Source of the DNA: an uncultured Collinsella sp.
GTDB lineage: Bacteria; Actinomycetota; Coriobacteriia; Coriobacteriales; Coriobacteriaceae
DNA length: 64,000 bases
Direction of reading: 5' to 3'
Assembly: GCA_958408685.1 (NCBI GenBank)
Contig: CATYLC010000001.1
Coordinates: 62,001-126,000, forward strand
Part shown: piece by piece, positions 32,907-41,087 of the stretch
Position numbering within the stretch: position 1 is the first letter of the stretch
How the letters are laid out: each line of letters starts with the position of its first letter
Program-made: the position numbers and the translations under genes
The notes under the pieces: model-generated
What the model was told of the DNA's origin: nothing
Databases searched by the model: none
What the model saw: the letters and a program-made list of their open reading frames with translations, nothing else

Positions 32907-33930
32907 AGTCATAACATTCGGTATTCCCTCGTATAACGCCGCCAAGGACATGGACCATTGCATCACCTCCATCTTGGAGGGGAGCAATTACGCCACCGAT
33001 ATCGAGATTATCGTAGTGGACGACGGCTCCAAGGACGAGACGGCCGATAAGGCCGACGAGTGGGAGGCACGTTATCCCGGTATCATTCGCGCGGTGCACC
33101 AGGAGAACGGCGGCCACGGTATTGCCGTCCTTTCGGGTCTGCGCGAGGCACAGGGCACCTACTACAAGGTCGTCGACTCGGATGACTGGCTCGATGCTGC
33201 GGCTCTTTCGACTATGCTGTCGATTCTGCGTGGCTTTGAAGAGCGTGACCAGCGCGTTGACCTGTTTATCTCGAACTACGTGTACGAGAAGGTTTACGAG
33301 GGCACGCATACCGCTATTGGCTACAAATTTGCCCTGCCGCGCAAAAAGATCTTTTCCTGGGATCAGATCGGTCATTTCCGCCTGGACCAGAACCTACTCA
33401 TGCACAGCCTGTGCTATCGCACGGATGTGCTGCGCGAGTCCAACCTTCCCATGCCGCCGCACACGTTCTATGTGGACAACATCTACGCCTACGTGCCGCT
33501 ACCGCGTTGCAAGACCATGTACTACGCCGACATCGACCTCTACCGCTACTTTATCGGTCGCGAAGGCCAGAGCGTCAACGAGGCAACGATGGTCAAGCGT
33601 CTGGACCAGCAGTTCCGTGTTACACGTATCATGATGGAGTCGTACCATCTGTACGGCGATGTTGAGTCGTCGCGCCTGCGTTCGTACATGATGGGGTACT
33701 TCACCATGATGATGGCGATTTGCTCGGTGCTCACCAAGCTTTCCGAGGAAGATTGCGCCGACGAGCGCCTAAAGACGCTGTGGAATGATTTGAAGGCCTA
33801 CGACGAGCGCATGTATCGTCGTGCCCGCTACGGCGTGGTCGGGTTCTTCACCAATCTGCGCGGACGGGCCGGAGACAAAACCACACTTGGCCTATACCGT
33901 CTTGCCTCAAAGATCTTCAAATTCAACTAG
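32899..33930 (+). CDS. Family 2 glycosyltransferase
   Basis: A protein of 343 residues. The GT-A domain shows ITFGIPSYNAAKDMDHCI, the nucleotide-binding VVDDGSKDET and the DxD-type VVDSDDW near residue 95. The remainder is mixed helical and ends LYRLASKIFKFN. ATG at 32899 lies within the glf stop region, implying translational coupling. It probably transfers a sugar, possibly galactofuranose, to a surface glycan. A short relic of a similar gene end is found reversed at 34098. Confidence 0.87.
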   Translation: MHKVITFGIPSYNAAKDMDHCITSILEGSNYATDIEIIVVDDGSKDETADKADEWEARYPGIIRAVHQENGGHGIAVLSGLREAQGTYYKVVDSDDWLDAAALSTMLSILRGFEERDQRVDLFISNYVYEKVYEGTHTAIGYKFALPRKKIFSWDQIGHFRLDQNLLMHSLCYRTDVLRESNLPMPPHTFYVDNIYAYVPLPRCKTMYYADIDLYRYFIGREGQSVNEATMVKRLDQQFRVTRIMMESYHLYGDVESSRLRSYMMGYFTMMMAICSVLTKLSEEDCADERLKTLWNDLKAYDERMYRRARYGVVGFFTNLRGRAGDKTTLGLYRLASKIFKFN

Positions 33931-33962
33931 CTGCTGAGTAATCGCTGCTGATAGGTTGACTG

Positions 33963-34072
33963 GGCCCCTTGGCCTTTAGTTTGCTACTGCAAACAGTCCT
34001 GCTCGCACGGAAAGCACATTAAGTGCTTTCCGGCTCGTGCGGAACTTGTATCAAACTAAAGGCCAAGGGGCC
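33963..34072 (+). repeat. Two-tier foldback element 2 (3' of the glycosyltransferase)
   Basis: The 21-base arms (33963-33983 and 34052-34072) are exact complements. Inside is AACAGTCCT (33992-34000), a hairpin CGGAAAGCAC-ATTAA-GTGCTTTCCG, and TGCGGAACT (34038-34046). These core words recur in element 3 in the opposite orientation although arms and inner stem differ. It is 32 bases after the stop of the glycosyltransferase gene, in its sense direction, without a T-run. Confidence 0.65.
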
Positions 34073-34097
34073 TCTGCTATAAGAATCGATTGTCAGG

Positions 34098-34141
34098 TTA
34101 TTTGAATTTGAAGATCTTCGAAGCGCGGTACACAGGGGCCT
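34098..34141 (-). pseudogene. Relic of a glycosyltransferase C-terminus
   Basis: On the minus strand QAPVYRASKIFKFK followed by TAA closely matches the end of the family 2 glycosyltransferase at 33930 (LYRLASKIFKFN). The bases GAAGATCTTCAAATTC are shared. Nothing upstream continues the homology, so only about 14 codons remain of a second, inverted gene copy. Confidence 0.55.
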
Positions 34142-34165
34142 GGGCTGAAAAGAATTAGGTTGGAA

Positions 34166-34294
34166 GTCGGTCGGAGGCGGGCGGGCATTACGTTTGTCGC
34201 GAGTTCCGCATGCAAAGAAGGCCACTTAATGTGGCCTTCGTCTTGCATAGGACTGTAGAGCAGCAAACGTAACGCCCGCCCGTCTCCGACCGAC
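34166..34294 (-). repeat. Two-tier foldback element 3 (3' of the P1 peptidase)
   Basis: The 31-base arms (34166-34196 and 34264-34294) are complementary except two wobble-type positions. On the minus strand the interior reads ACAGTCCT, ATGCAA, AAGGCCAC-ATTAA-GTGGCCTT, TTGCAT and GCGGAACT. ACAGTCCT, CACATTAAGTG and TGCGGAACT are shared with element 2, while the inner stem differs by compensating changes. It begins 11 bases after the peptidase stop in the sense direction of that gene. Confidence 0.65.
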
Positions 34295-34305
34295 GGTCGA
34301 GTGGA

Positions 34306-35307
34306 CTACTTCGCGGCGCCGGGGATGCCGTGGGAGGTTTTGGCGGTTTTGGCTCCGTTTACGATGGCGGTCTGTAGGGCCCTTACTGCGAGCATGCCCA
34401 GTAGGTCTAGGGGAATGGCGGCGCTTGCCTGGGCGCCCAGTTTGCCGCTGGCGAGGGTGTAGATGGTGTCGCCGTCGTTGGTGGTGTGCGTGGGACGGAT
34501 GGCGTGTGCGTAGGCGTCTGCGGCCATCTGGGAGACCTTGGTGGCTTGTGCCTTAGTGAGTTCCACGTTGGTGACGATGCAGCTGATGGTGGTGTTGGTG
34601 CGGTCGAGCGGCATCTGCATGGATCCGGCGGCGGCAAAGGCTGCGAGTTCCATGTCGACGATCTGGTCGCTATCGGCTGCGGCGCGCATGCCGGCGACCC
34701 ACTCGCCGGTGAAGGGGTCGACAACGTTGCCGCAGGCGTTGACCGAGACCACGGCGCCCACCTTGATGGGGCCGAGTGCCACGGCGGCAGCTCCAAGGCC
34801 GGCCTTCATGCAGGTGGCGGGCCCCATGAGCTTACCCACGGTGGCGCCCGTGCCGGCGCCTACGTTGCCCTGTTCGAGCTTGGTGGGGGTGTGGTCGAGT
34901 GCTTCGCGCACGGCGGCGATGCCGGCCTCAATGTCGGGGCGCACGGTGGGGTCGCCAAAGGCAAGGTCGAAGATACAGCTGGAGCACACGATAGGCACCT
35001 GCGTGGGGCCGACGGGAAGGCCGATGCCGCGGCTCTCAAGCTCGCGAGCGACGCCGCTTGCAGCTTCGAGGCCAAAGGCCGATCCGCCCGAAAGGCAGAC
35101 GGCGTGGACCTTGTCGACGGTGTTCTCAGGTCGCAGCAGGTCGGTTTCGCGCGATGCTGGAGCACCGCCGCGAACGTCAACGCCGCCGGTGGCGCCCTCG
35201 GGTGCCACGATTACGGTGCAACCGGTGCCGGCCTCCTCGTCCGTATAGTTGCCATAGCAAAAGCCATCGACATCGCAGACGTCAATGGCCTTGAGCAGTG
35301 TATCCAT
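34306..35307 (-). CDS. P1 family peptidase (DmpA-like)
   Basis: A protein of 333 residues of the DmpA/L-aminopeptidase D-esterase family, N-terminal nucleophile hydrolases that cut themselves into two chains. Family blocks: GCTVIVAPEGATGGVDVRGG, LSGGSAFGLEAASGV and GNVGAGTGATVGK. The likely processing site is in TNTTISCIVTNVEL near residue 243, where a Thr or Ser becomes the nucleophile. It may release N-terminal or beta-amino acids from peptides. Its 3' end carries foldback element 3. Confidence 0.88.
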   Translation of the reverse strand: MDTLLKAIDVCDVDGFCYGNYTDEEAGTGCTVIVAPEGATGGVDVRGGAPASRETDLLRPENTVDKVHAVCLSGGSAFGLEAASGVARELESRGIGLPVGPTQVPIVCSSCIFDLAFGDPTVRPDIEAGIAAVREALDHTPTKLEQGNVGAGTGATVGKLMGPATCMKAGLGAAAVALGPIKVGAVVSVNACGNVVDPFTGEWVAGMRAAADSDQIVDMELAAFAAAGSMQMPLDRTNTTISCIVTNVELTKAQATKVSQMAADAYAHAIRPTHTTNDGDTIYTLASGKLGAQASAAIPLDLLGMLAVRALQTAIVNGAKTAKTSHGIPGAAK

Positions 35308-35364
35308 GTTTAACTCCTATCGGTTTTCCGCCGCGCCTTGTGCCCGGTCGGGATCCGTACGGTA

Positions 35365-35400
35365 CGCCAAAATTGTAGGCGCCGGGGGATACCCAGCGCC
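35365..35400 (-). terminator. Possible terminator after maf
   Basis: Minus strand GGCGCTGGG and CCCCGGCGCC form a hairpin followed by TACAATTTT, nine bases after the maf stop. It could also overlap promoter elements of the peptidase gene. Confidence 0.45.
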
Positions 35401-35408
35401 AGATGCAA

Positions 35409-35990
35409 TTACGAGAGTTTTTGAATCGCGCGCGCGACGCGGGCGATGGGTAGGCCCACCACGTTATAGAAGTCGCCCGAAATATCGTGCACGAGCATGC
35501 GTCCTCCTGTGCCCTGAATGCCGTAGGCGCCGGCCTTGTCCATGGGCTCACCCGAGGCGACATAGTGCTGGATCTGCTCGTCGGTGAGCTCGTAGAACGT
35601 CACGTCGGTCACATCGACAAAGGACAGGCTTTCGGCGGCATGCGGGGCGGCCGTATCGCCTGCCTTAACGATGCAGACGCCGGTTGCGACCTGGTGCGTG
35701 CGGCCCGAAAGCTCACGGAGCATGGTGCGCGCCTCGTCCTCGGTTGCCGGCTTGCCCAGAATCTTGCCGTCAAAGGTGACGATGGTGTCGGCCGCGACCG
35801 TCAGCTCATTGGGCTCGGCATACTCGGCAGCAACGGCAGCCGCCTTGGCGCGTGCCAAGCGCTCGACAAGCGTGAGCGGGGCCTCGCCATCAAAGGGCGT
35901 TTCGTCGATATCCGCGGGAATCACGCGAATGTTGTAGCCTGCCTCGCGCATCAGCTCTATGCGGCGCGGCGATTGCGAAGCCAAAATCAT
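35409..35990 (-). CDS. maf: Maf family nucleotide pyrophosphatase
   Basis: A protein of 193 residues. It starts MILASQSPRRIELMREAGY, the phosphate-binding signature of Maf proteins, and has the conserved ADTIVTFDGKILGKP and SGRTHQVATGVCI. Maf enzymes hydrolyse non-canonical or pyrimidine nucleoside triphosphates and influence septation. GTG/ATG overlap: its ATG overlaps the end of the DJ-1 gene by four bases (ATGA), indicating an operon. Confidence 0.93.
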   Translation of the reverse strand: MILASQSPRRIELMREAGYNIRVIPADIDETPFDGEAPLTLVERLARAKAAAVAAEYAEPNELTVAADTIVTFDGKILGKPATEDEARTMLRELSGRTHQVATGVCIVKAGDTAAPHAAESLSFVDVTDVTFYELTDEQIQHYVASGEPMDKAGAYGIQGTGGRMLVHDISGDFYNVVGLPIARVARAIQKLS

Positions 35991-36529
35991 AGTTGGATGC
36001 CCTCGGCGACCTTCTCGACGGCTTTGTCGCCGGCGAGCGTGCGCAGCAGCTCCAATGCAAAGGGGAGTGACTGTGCCATGCCGCTGGCAGTGATGATGTT
36101 GCCGTCTTGCGTGACCTTCTCGCCGGTATAGGCGCCTTCGGGGAAGCTTTTCTCAAAGCCAGGGAAGCACGTGGCATGGCGCCCCTCGAGCAGGTCGAGC
36201 TCGCCCAGGATAAACGGGGCGGCGCAGATGGCGGCGACGTGCTTGGTTGCGGCGAACTCGCAGACTACGTCGCAGACGCGCTGATCTGCGCGCAGGTTGG
36301 TGGCACCGGGCAGGCCGCCGGGCAGCACGACGCAGTCGTACTCGTCAAAGTTGATCTCATCAAAGAGCGCATCGCAGGTCACGGGGATCTGCAGCGAGCT
36401 TACGACCTCACGCGTGGGCATAATCGAGACGAGCGTGGCACGCACGCCGCCGCGACGCATGACATCGACCATGGTCAAGCATTCAATAGTTTCAAAGCCA
36501 TCGGCGGCGAGAACGGCAACGCTGGGCAT
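35987..36529 (-). CDS. DJ-1/PfpI family protein
   Basis: A protein of 180 residues: SVAVLAADGFETIECLTMVD at the start, then the nucleophile elbow AAICAAP (Cys near residue 102) with the conserved Glu in the first strand. Members include the deglycase-like DJ-1 group and ThiJ-type proteins, with varied proposed activities. I chose 36529 because AAAGGA lies nine bases before it. It overlaps maf by four bases. Confidence 0.9.
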   Translation of the reverse strand: MPSVAVLAADGFETIECLTMVDVMRRGGVRATLVSIMPTREVVSSLQIPVTCDALFDEINFDEYDCVVLPGGLPGATNLRADQRVCDVVCEFAATKHVAAICAAPFILGELDLLEGRHATCFPGFEKSFPEGAYTGEKVTQDGNIITASGMAQSLPFALELLRTLAGDKAVEKVAEGIQL

Positions 36530-36635
36530 GAGGGTTCCTTTCATAGGCGGCATACAATTAGCCGTCTTATACCCCGAAGACCTCCGCTTGCCACGCTCGA
36601 TTTCCCAATGATTTTTCTGAGCAATGATCATGTGT

Positions 36636-37949
36636 CTAGTTGCGCTTGAGGTGGACGACGGTTTCGCAGTGGAAGGTTTGCGGGAATAGGTCGACCGGCG
36701 TGATCTTGATGGGAGAGAAGGTGCCCTCCTCGACAAAGCGTTTGAGGTCGCGGGCCAAAGTTGCCGGGTCGCAGCTCACGTAGGCAACATCTCGGGCACT
36801 CGTACTCGCGATGAGGTCGATGGCCTCGGGCGCCAATCCTGCGCGCGGCGGATCGACTACCAGGACATCGGCGTCCTGATCGGGGAACTCGCGCACCGCG
36901 TCTCCGCCAATGACGTCGACGTTATCAAGCTTGTTGATTTCCAGGTTACGGCGTAGATCGCGCACGGCGGGGCCGTAGGCCTCGACGGCAGCGACAAAGT
37001 CGCAGCGGCGGGCGAGCGGCAGGGTAAAGGTGCCGGCACCGCAGTACAGGTCCACGGCAAGCTCGTCTTCCTGCGGGTCGAGCGCTTCCATGACAAGCTC
37101 GATCAAAATCTCGGCACCCTTGGTGTTGACCTGGAAAAAAGACGGGGCAGACAAGCGCATCTGACCCTCGGCGATATTCTCGGTCCATGAGCCCTCTCCG
37201 GCGAGCATTTCGACCTTGGAGACACGGCGGGCCTTCTTTTCGCCCTTGCTCATCACGCGCACGATGCTCGTGGGATGAGCGGCGTCCGCCAGCACGCGGG
37301 AGACCTGCGAGCGCGGAAAAGAGCCTGTGGGCGTCCAGAGTGCGACCTCGAGTGCCTTGGTGCGGCGCGATGCGCGAATGCCCACGCGTTCGAGCCCCAA
37401 GTCATGGCTGCCGCTTAGATAGTTGAGTGCGCCGACGACCGATTTGAGCGCCTTCGGGAAGCGCTTATCGAACAGCGGGCACGTATCGACGGTCACGATT
37501 TTGCTGGGGTCGACACCATGCATGCCAAGGCGCACGCGACCGTTGACGACGGTCGGTTCGAGCTCGATTTTATTGCGGTAGCCCCAGTCGTCCTTGGTGT
37601 GGCAGATGGGCTGTACCGACTCATCGACCTGCTCAGGCGCGAACTTGCCGATGCGCTCGAGCGTGGAGCGCAGGTTTTGCTCCTTGGCGGCGAGCTGTGC
37701 CGTGCGTGAGAGATTGCCCCACGAGCAGCCGCCGCAGATGTCCACGAAGGGGCAGGGAGGCTGAATGCGATCGGGGCTTGGCTCCAGAATCTCGGTGGTG
37801 CGGGCGCGCATGAACGACTTGCCGTCCTGTACGACCTCGGCCTCGACGGTGTCGCCTGCCACGGCGCCCTGCACAAAGACGGCCTTGCCGTTGTCGGCGT
37901 GCGCCAGCCCGTCGGCGCCGTAGGTCATCGATTCTATAGTGAGCTTCAT
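36636..37949 (-). CDS. 23S rRNA (uracil-5-)-methyltransferase, RlmD family
   Basis: A protein of 437 residues. The N-terminal TRAM domain (KLTIESMTYGADGLAH) is followed by the iron-sulfur cluster motif CPFVDICGGCSWG, an insertion domain, and a SAM-binding domain with DLYCGAGTFTLPLA. VDPPRAG and YVSCDPATLARDL carry the catalytic Cys. The RlmD/RumA family methylates U1939 of 23S rRNA in E. coli; the same fold also modifies tRNA (TrmFO is different), so substrate assignment is at family level. Start chosen at the ATG of MKLTIESM. Confidence 0.9.
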   Translation of the reverse strand: MKLTIESMTYGADGLAHADNGKAVFVQGAVAGDTVEAEVVQDGKSFMRARTTEILEPSPDRIQPPCPFVDICGGCSWGNLSRTAQLAAKEQNLRSTLERIGKFAPEQVDESVQPICHTKDDWGYRNKIELEPTVVNGRVRLGMHGVDPSKIVTVDTCPLFDKRFPKALKSVVGALNYLSGSHDLGLERVGIRASRRTKALEVALWTPTGSFPRSQVSRVLADAAHPTSIVRVMSKGEKKARRVSKVEMLAGEGSWTENIAEGQMRLSAPSFFQVNTKGAEILIELVMEALDPQEDELAVDLYCGAGTFTLPLARRCDFVAAVEAYGPAVRDLRRNLEINKLDNVDVIGGDAVREFPDQDADVLVVDPPRAGLAPEAIDLIASTSARDVAYVSCDPATLARDLKRFVEEGTFSPIKITPVDLFPQTFHCETVVHLKRN

Positions 37950-37996
37950 ATCCCTGCCTGTCATTTGGGGTGTTGTCTGCAACCATGGTAGCAGGG

Positions 37997-38042
37997 AAAA
38001 GCGCCCCGCATCTGAGGCTTTCCTCAAATACGGGGCGCTTCT
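37997..38042 (-). terminator. Terminator of ppk
   Basis: AAGCGCCCCG and CGGGGCGCTTTT form a long stem with an inner TGAGG/CCTCA hairpin, nine bases after the ppk stop. Symmetry makes it possible in both directions. Confidence 0.8.
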
Positions 38043-38050
38043 ACAAACGA

Positions 38051-40558
38051 CTATTTCGTCTTGCCGGTAATGAGCGTCTTAAGACCTAGGCCGATCAGGC
38101 CCAGGCCCATGCGCACGCGACCGGGACGATGGCGCTCGATGGCCTTGGTCTTGCCAGCGGGCTTCTCGCGGCGGGCGCTCTTCTCGGACGCGGGCTTGGA
38201 CGCCTGCGGTTGGGGCCGAGGGGCAGGCTCGGGCTCAGGCTCTATGACGGTTGCCTGAACCTTCTGGACCTCGGGTGCGGCCGGCTGCGGTTCGGGCTCG
38301 GGCTGGGATGCGAGCGCGGGTTCTGCCTTGGCAACTGCTTCCGGCTCGGCAATGGGCTCGACAACTGCCTCGCGCTCAACCTCGGCCCGAATAGCTTCCT
38401 CGGCCGCGCGCTCCTTTTCCTGTGCGCGCTGCTGCGCGGCGGACTCGGCGTTGCGATAGGCGCGCTCCAGCAGGGCTTCCTGTGAGTTGAAGGGTTTCTC
38501 GCCCTCGCGGCGCTCCACCGGAACCCAGGTGCCGTCACTCGTCAGGCTGCGTGCCTTCACGTTGTCGCGCAGCTGCATGCCCATGTACTCGTGCACCAGG
38601 GCGCGGCAGGTGGGGTCGAGCACGGGGAAGGCGATCTCCACGCGGTGCTCGGTGTTGCGCGTCATCATGTCTGCCGAGCTCAGGTAGATCATGTCCGAGT
38701 CCACGCCAAAGGCATAGACGCGCGCATGCTCCAAAAAACGCCCGACGATGGAGCGCACGTGCACGTTCTCGGTCTTGCCCGGAACACCGGGCTTGAGGCA
38801 CGAGATGCCGCGGATGATCATGTCCACGCGGACTCCTGCACACGATGCCTCGGCGATCTTGTCGATGACCTCGCGGTCGGTGAGCGAGTTGAGCTTAAAG
38901 AACACGCGGGCGGGCTCGCCGACAAGGGCGCGCTGAATCTCGCGGTCCAGGCCGCGCATGATGAGCGGTTTGAGGCCGACCGGCGCCACGCCCAGGAAGC
39001 GGTAGTCGCCGCGCAGGTTGCCCAGCGACAGGTTGCGGAAGAACAGGTTGGCGTCCTCACCGATGCCGGGATGCGCAGTCATGAGCATAAAGTCGCTGTA
39101 GAGCTTGGCCGTCTTCTCGTTAAAGTTGCCGGTGCCCAAAAGCGTCAGACGGGTAAGCGCCATGCCCTCGCGATAGGTGAGCTGGCAGATCTTGGAGTGG
39201 CACTTAAAGCCCTCGGAGCCGTAGATGACGGTGCAGCCTGCCTCTTCCAGACGCTCGGCCCACTCGATGTTGTTCTGCTCGTCAAAGCGGGCGCGGAGCT
39301 CCATGAGCACCGTGACCTCTTTGCCGTTCTCGGCGGCATCGATCAGCGACTCGCACAGGCGGCTCTGCTTGGCCACGCGGTAGAGCGTGATGCGCAGTGA
39401 GATGCACTCGGGGTCGTAGGCTGCTTCGTGTACCAGGTCCAAGAACGGGTTCATGGCCTCGTAAGGGTAAAAGAGCAGCTTGTCGTGCTGCAGCACCTGC
39501 TCGCGGATGGAGCGGGTCATATCGATGGTGGGGTTGGGCTGCGGCTTAAACGGCGTAAAGAGTAGCTCGTTGCGTAGATGCTCGGGAATCTTGCCCTCGA
39601 TGCCAAAGACATAGCCCAGGTCAAGGGGGATATCGCAGGTAAAGACCGAGCGGCGCGAAAGCTCGAGCGCCTTGCGGATGGTCTTGAGCGTTGGTTTTTC
39701 GAGTGAGCCCGATACGGCAAGTACCACCGGCTGCAGACGCAGGCGCTTCTTGAGGATGCGCTTCATGTGCTGGCGGTAATCCTCTTCCTCCTCGACGCCC
39801 TCGCCGTCCGGGTCGATATCGGCATTGCGAGTGACGCGGATCAGCGCGCGGTCGAGCGGCTTATAGGAGCCAAAGCAGCTGTCCAGGCAGGCGAGGATGA
39901 CGTCCTCGAGCAGAATGTAGGAGTAGGTGCCGGTGGGCGAGGGGATCTCGACCACGCGGTTCATCGAAGCGGGAATCTCAATCAGGCCCAGCAGACTTTC
40001 CTCGTCGGTGACTCCGTCCAGGCCGCAGGCCAGGTAGAGCGCACCGTTGCGCAGGTTGGGGAAGGGATGGCGTGGGTCGATCACCAGCGGTGAGATGACC
40101 GGCGACACGTAGGCCTGGAAGTAACGGGTGACAAAGGTGCGCTCCTCGGGCGTAAGCGAATCGATGCGGGCGCGGTGAACGCCCAGGGTGTCGAGCTTGC
40201 CCTCGATGTTCTTAAAGATGGACTCCCAACGGGTAAGGAGTCCGGGCAGCTCTGCCATGACAGCATCGACCTGCTCTGAGGCGGTCATATTGCTCTTGTT
40301 GTCGACAGGTTGCTTTTTGAGCTCGGCAAGGTCGGACAGGCCACCCACGCGCACCATGAGGAACTCATCGAGGTTTGACTCGAAGATCGAGACGAACTTA
40401 AGACGCTCGAACAGCGGCACAGACTCATCAAAAGCCTCGTCGAGCACACGGTTGTCAAAGCGTAGCCAGCTGAGCTCTCGGTTCTGCGTGTACGAGAAGT
40501 CGCGCGGCGGTTTGCGCAGCTTTGCGGCGGCTTGCTTTTTTTCGATTTTGCTCGGCAT
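38051..40558 (-). CDS. ppk: Polyphosphate kinase 1 with long C-terminal extension
   Basis: A protein of 835 residues. The first 690 residues are a normal Ppk1 (phospholipase-D-like fold): RELSWLRFDNRVLDEA at the N-terminus, GTGNFNEKTAKLYSD and KCHSKICQL, with the His that is phosphorylated during polyphosphate synthesis. After it comes an extra ~145 residues rich in Ala, Glu, Pro and Lys, ending in GLGLIGLGLKTLITGKTK. Such a tail is not part of the usual Ppk1 and may be a binding or anchoring region. I chose the Met at 40558 (MPSKIEKK) on the weak site GGACAG. Confidence 0.92.
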   Translation of the reverse strand: MPSKIEKKQAAAKLRKPPRDFSYTQNRELSWLRFDNRVLDEAFDESVPLFERLKFVSIFESNLDEFLMVRVGGLSDLAELKKQPVDNKSNMTASEQVDAVMAELPGLLTRWESIFKNIEGKLDTLGVHRARIDSLTPEERTFVTRYFQAYVSPVISPLVIDPRHPFPNLRNGALYLACGLDGVTDEESLLGLIEIPASMNRVVEIPSPTGTYSYILLEDVILACLDSCFGSYKPLDRALIRVTRNADIDPDGEGVEEEEDYRQHMKRILKKRLRLQPVVLAVSGSLEKPTLKTIRKALELSRRSVFTCDIPLDLGYVFGIEGKIPEHLRNELLFTPFKPQPNPTIDMTRSIREQVLQHDKLLFYPYEAMNPFLDLVHEAAYDPECISLRITLYRVAKQSRLCESLIDAAENGKEVTVLMELRARFDEQNNIEWAERLEEAGCTVIYGSEGFKCHSKICQLTYREGMALTRLTLLGTGNFNEKTAKLYSDFMLMTAHPGIGEDANLFFRNLSLGNLRGDYRFLGVAPVGLKPLIMRGLDREIQRALVGEPARVFFKLNSLTDREVIDKIAEASCAGVRVDMIIRGISCLKPGVPGKTENVHVRSIVGRFLEHARVYAFGVDSDMIYLSSADMMTRNTEHRVEIAFPVLDPTCRALVHEYMGMQLRDNVKARSLTSDGTWVPVERREGEKPFNSQEALLERAYRNAESAAQQRAQEKERAAEEAIRAEVEREAVVEPIAEPEAVAKAEPALASQPEPEPQPAAPEVQKVQATVIEPEPEPAPRPQPQASKPASEKSARREKPAGKTKAIERHRPGRVRMGLGLIGLGLKTLITGKTK

Positions 40559-40983
40559 ATGCATCTGTCCGTTCAGTCCCCGCAGGGGACGGTAGCCTAA
40601 CACTATTTACTATTCTCTCAATTTAGTCGACTTGTGGCACGGACGTATTGTGCGAACGGTATCTTAACCTACTTCTTACGCTGACGAACCGAAGCACTAA
40701 CGTCCGGTGCATTGAGCAAGCGATCTATATCCTCACTCAACTGGTGAGATTATATGAATAAGAATGATAACAAGCTGAATATAATTGAATGTAGGTCGAA
40801 TCGAGGGCAAGCGTCATTTATATGCAGAAAACCGTTTTTGTTATGCAAATTGAATCATGGATAACTTTGAGTGTTCAATCTTGATTTCCTAGAAAAATAA
40901 CGTTTACCTAGGAAAATCTGCTTTACGAAACTGAAGTGCATCATGGGAAATCATATGCGATATACCGTTCATCGCACTTTGTT

Positions 40984-41029
40984 GACCGTTCGGGGGCGAG
41001 GTGGAATTGCGGGTGGAATTTGGATATAA
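40984..41029 (+). promoter_or_regulatory. Promoter and activator box of arcA copy 1
   Basis: The 21-base block beginning CCGTTCGGGGGCGAGG (40986-41006) is followed after 12 bases by TTTGGATATAA (41019-41029); the same arrangement with equal spacing precedes arcA copy 2. TATAAC would be the -10 box and the end of the block (GTGGAA) the -35, so the conserved GC-rich box sits where a class II activator binds. Further ACCGTTC/GAACGGT words at 40652 and 40963 may be additional half-sites. The remainder of the 553 bp after ppk is AT-rich without a gene. Confidence 0.65.
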
Positions 41030-41087
41030 CTAGAGCTGTCAGCAAGCAGCGTCCGCTATGGAAGGGCGCTGAGAGATTCGGCCGAAA

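Noticed and set aside
40754..40858. Short frame MNKNDNKLNIIE... upstream of arcA copy 1
   Set aside because: No good ribosome site, no equivalent upstream of copy 2, and AT-rich non-coding composition.
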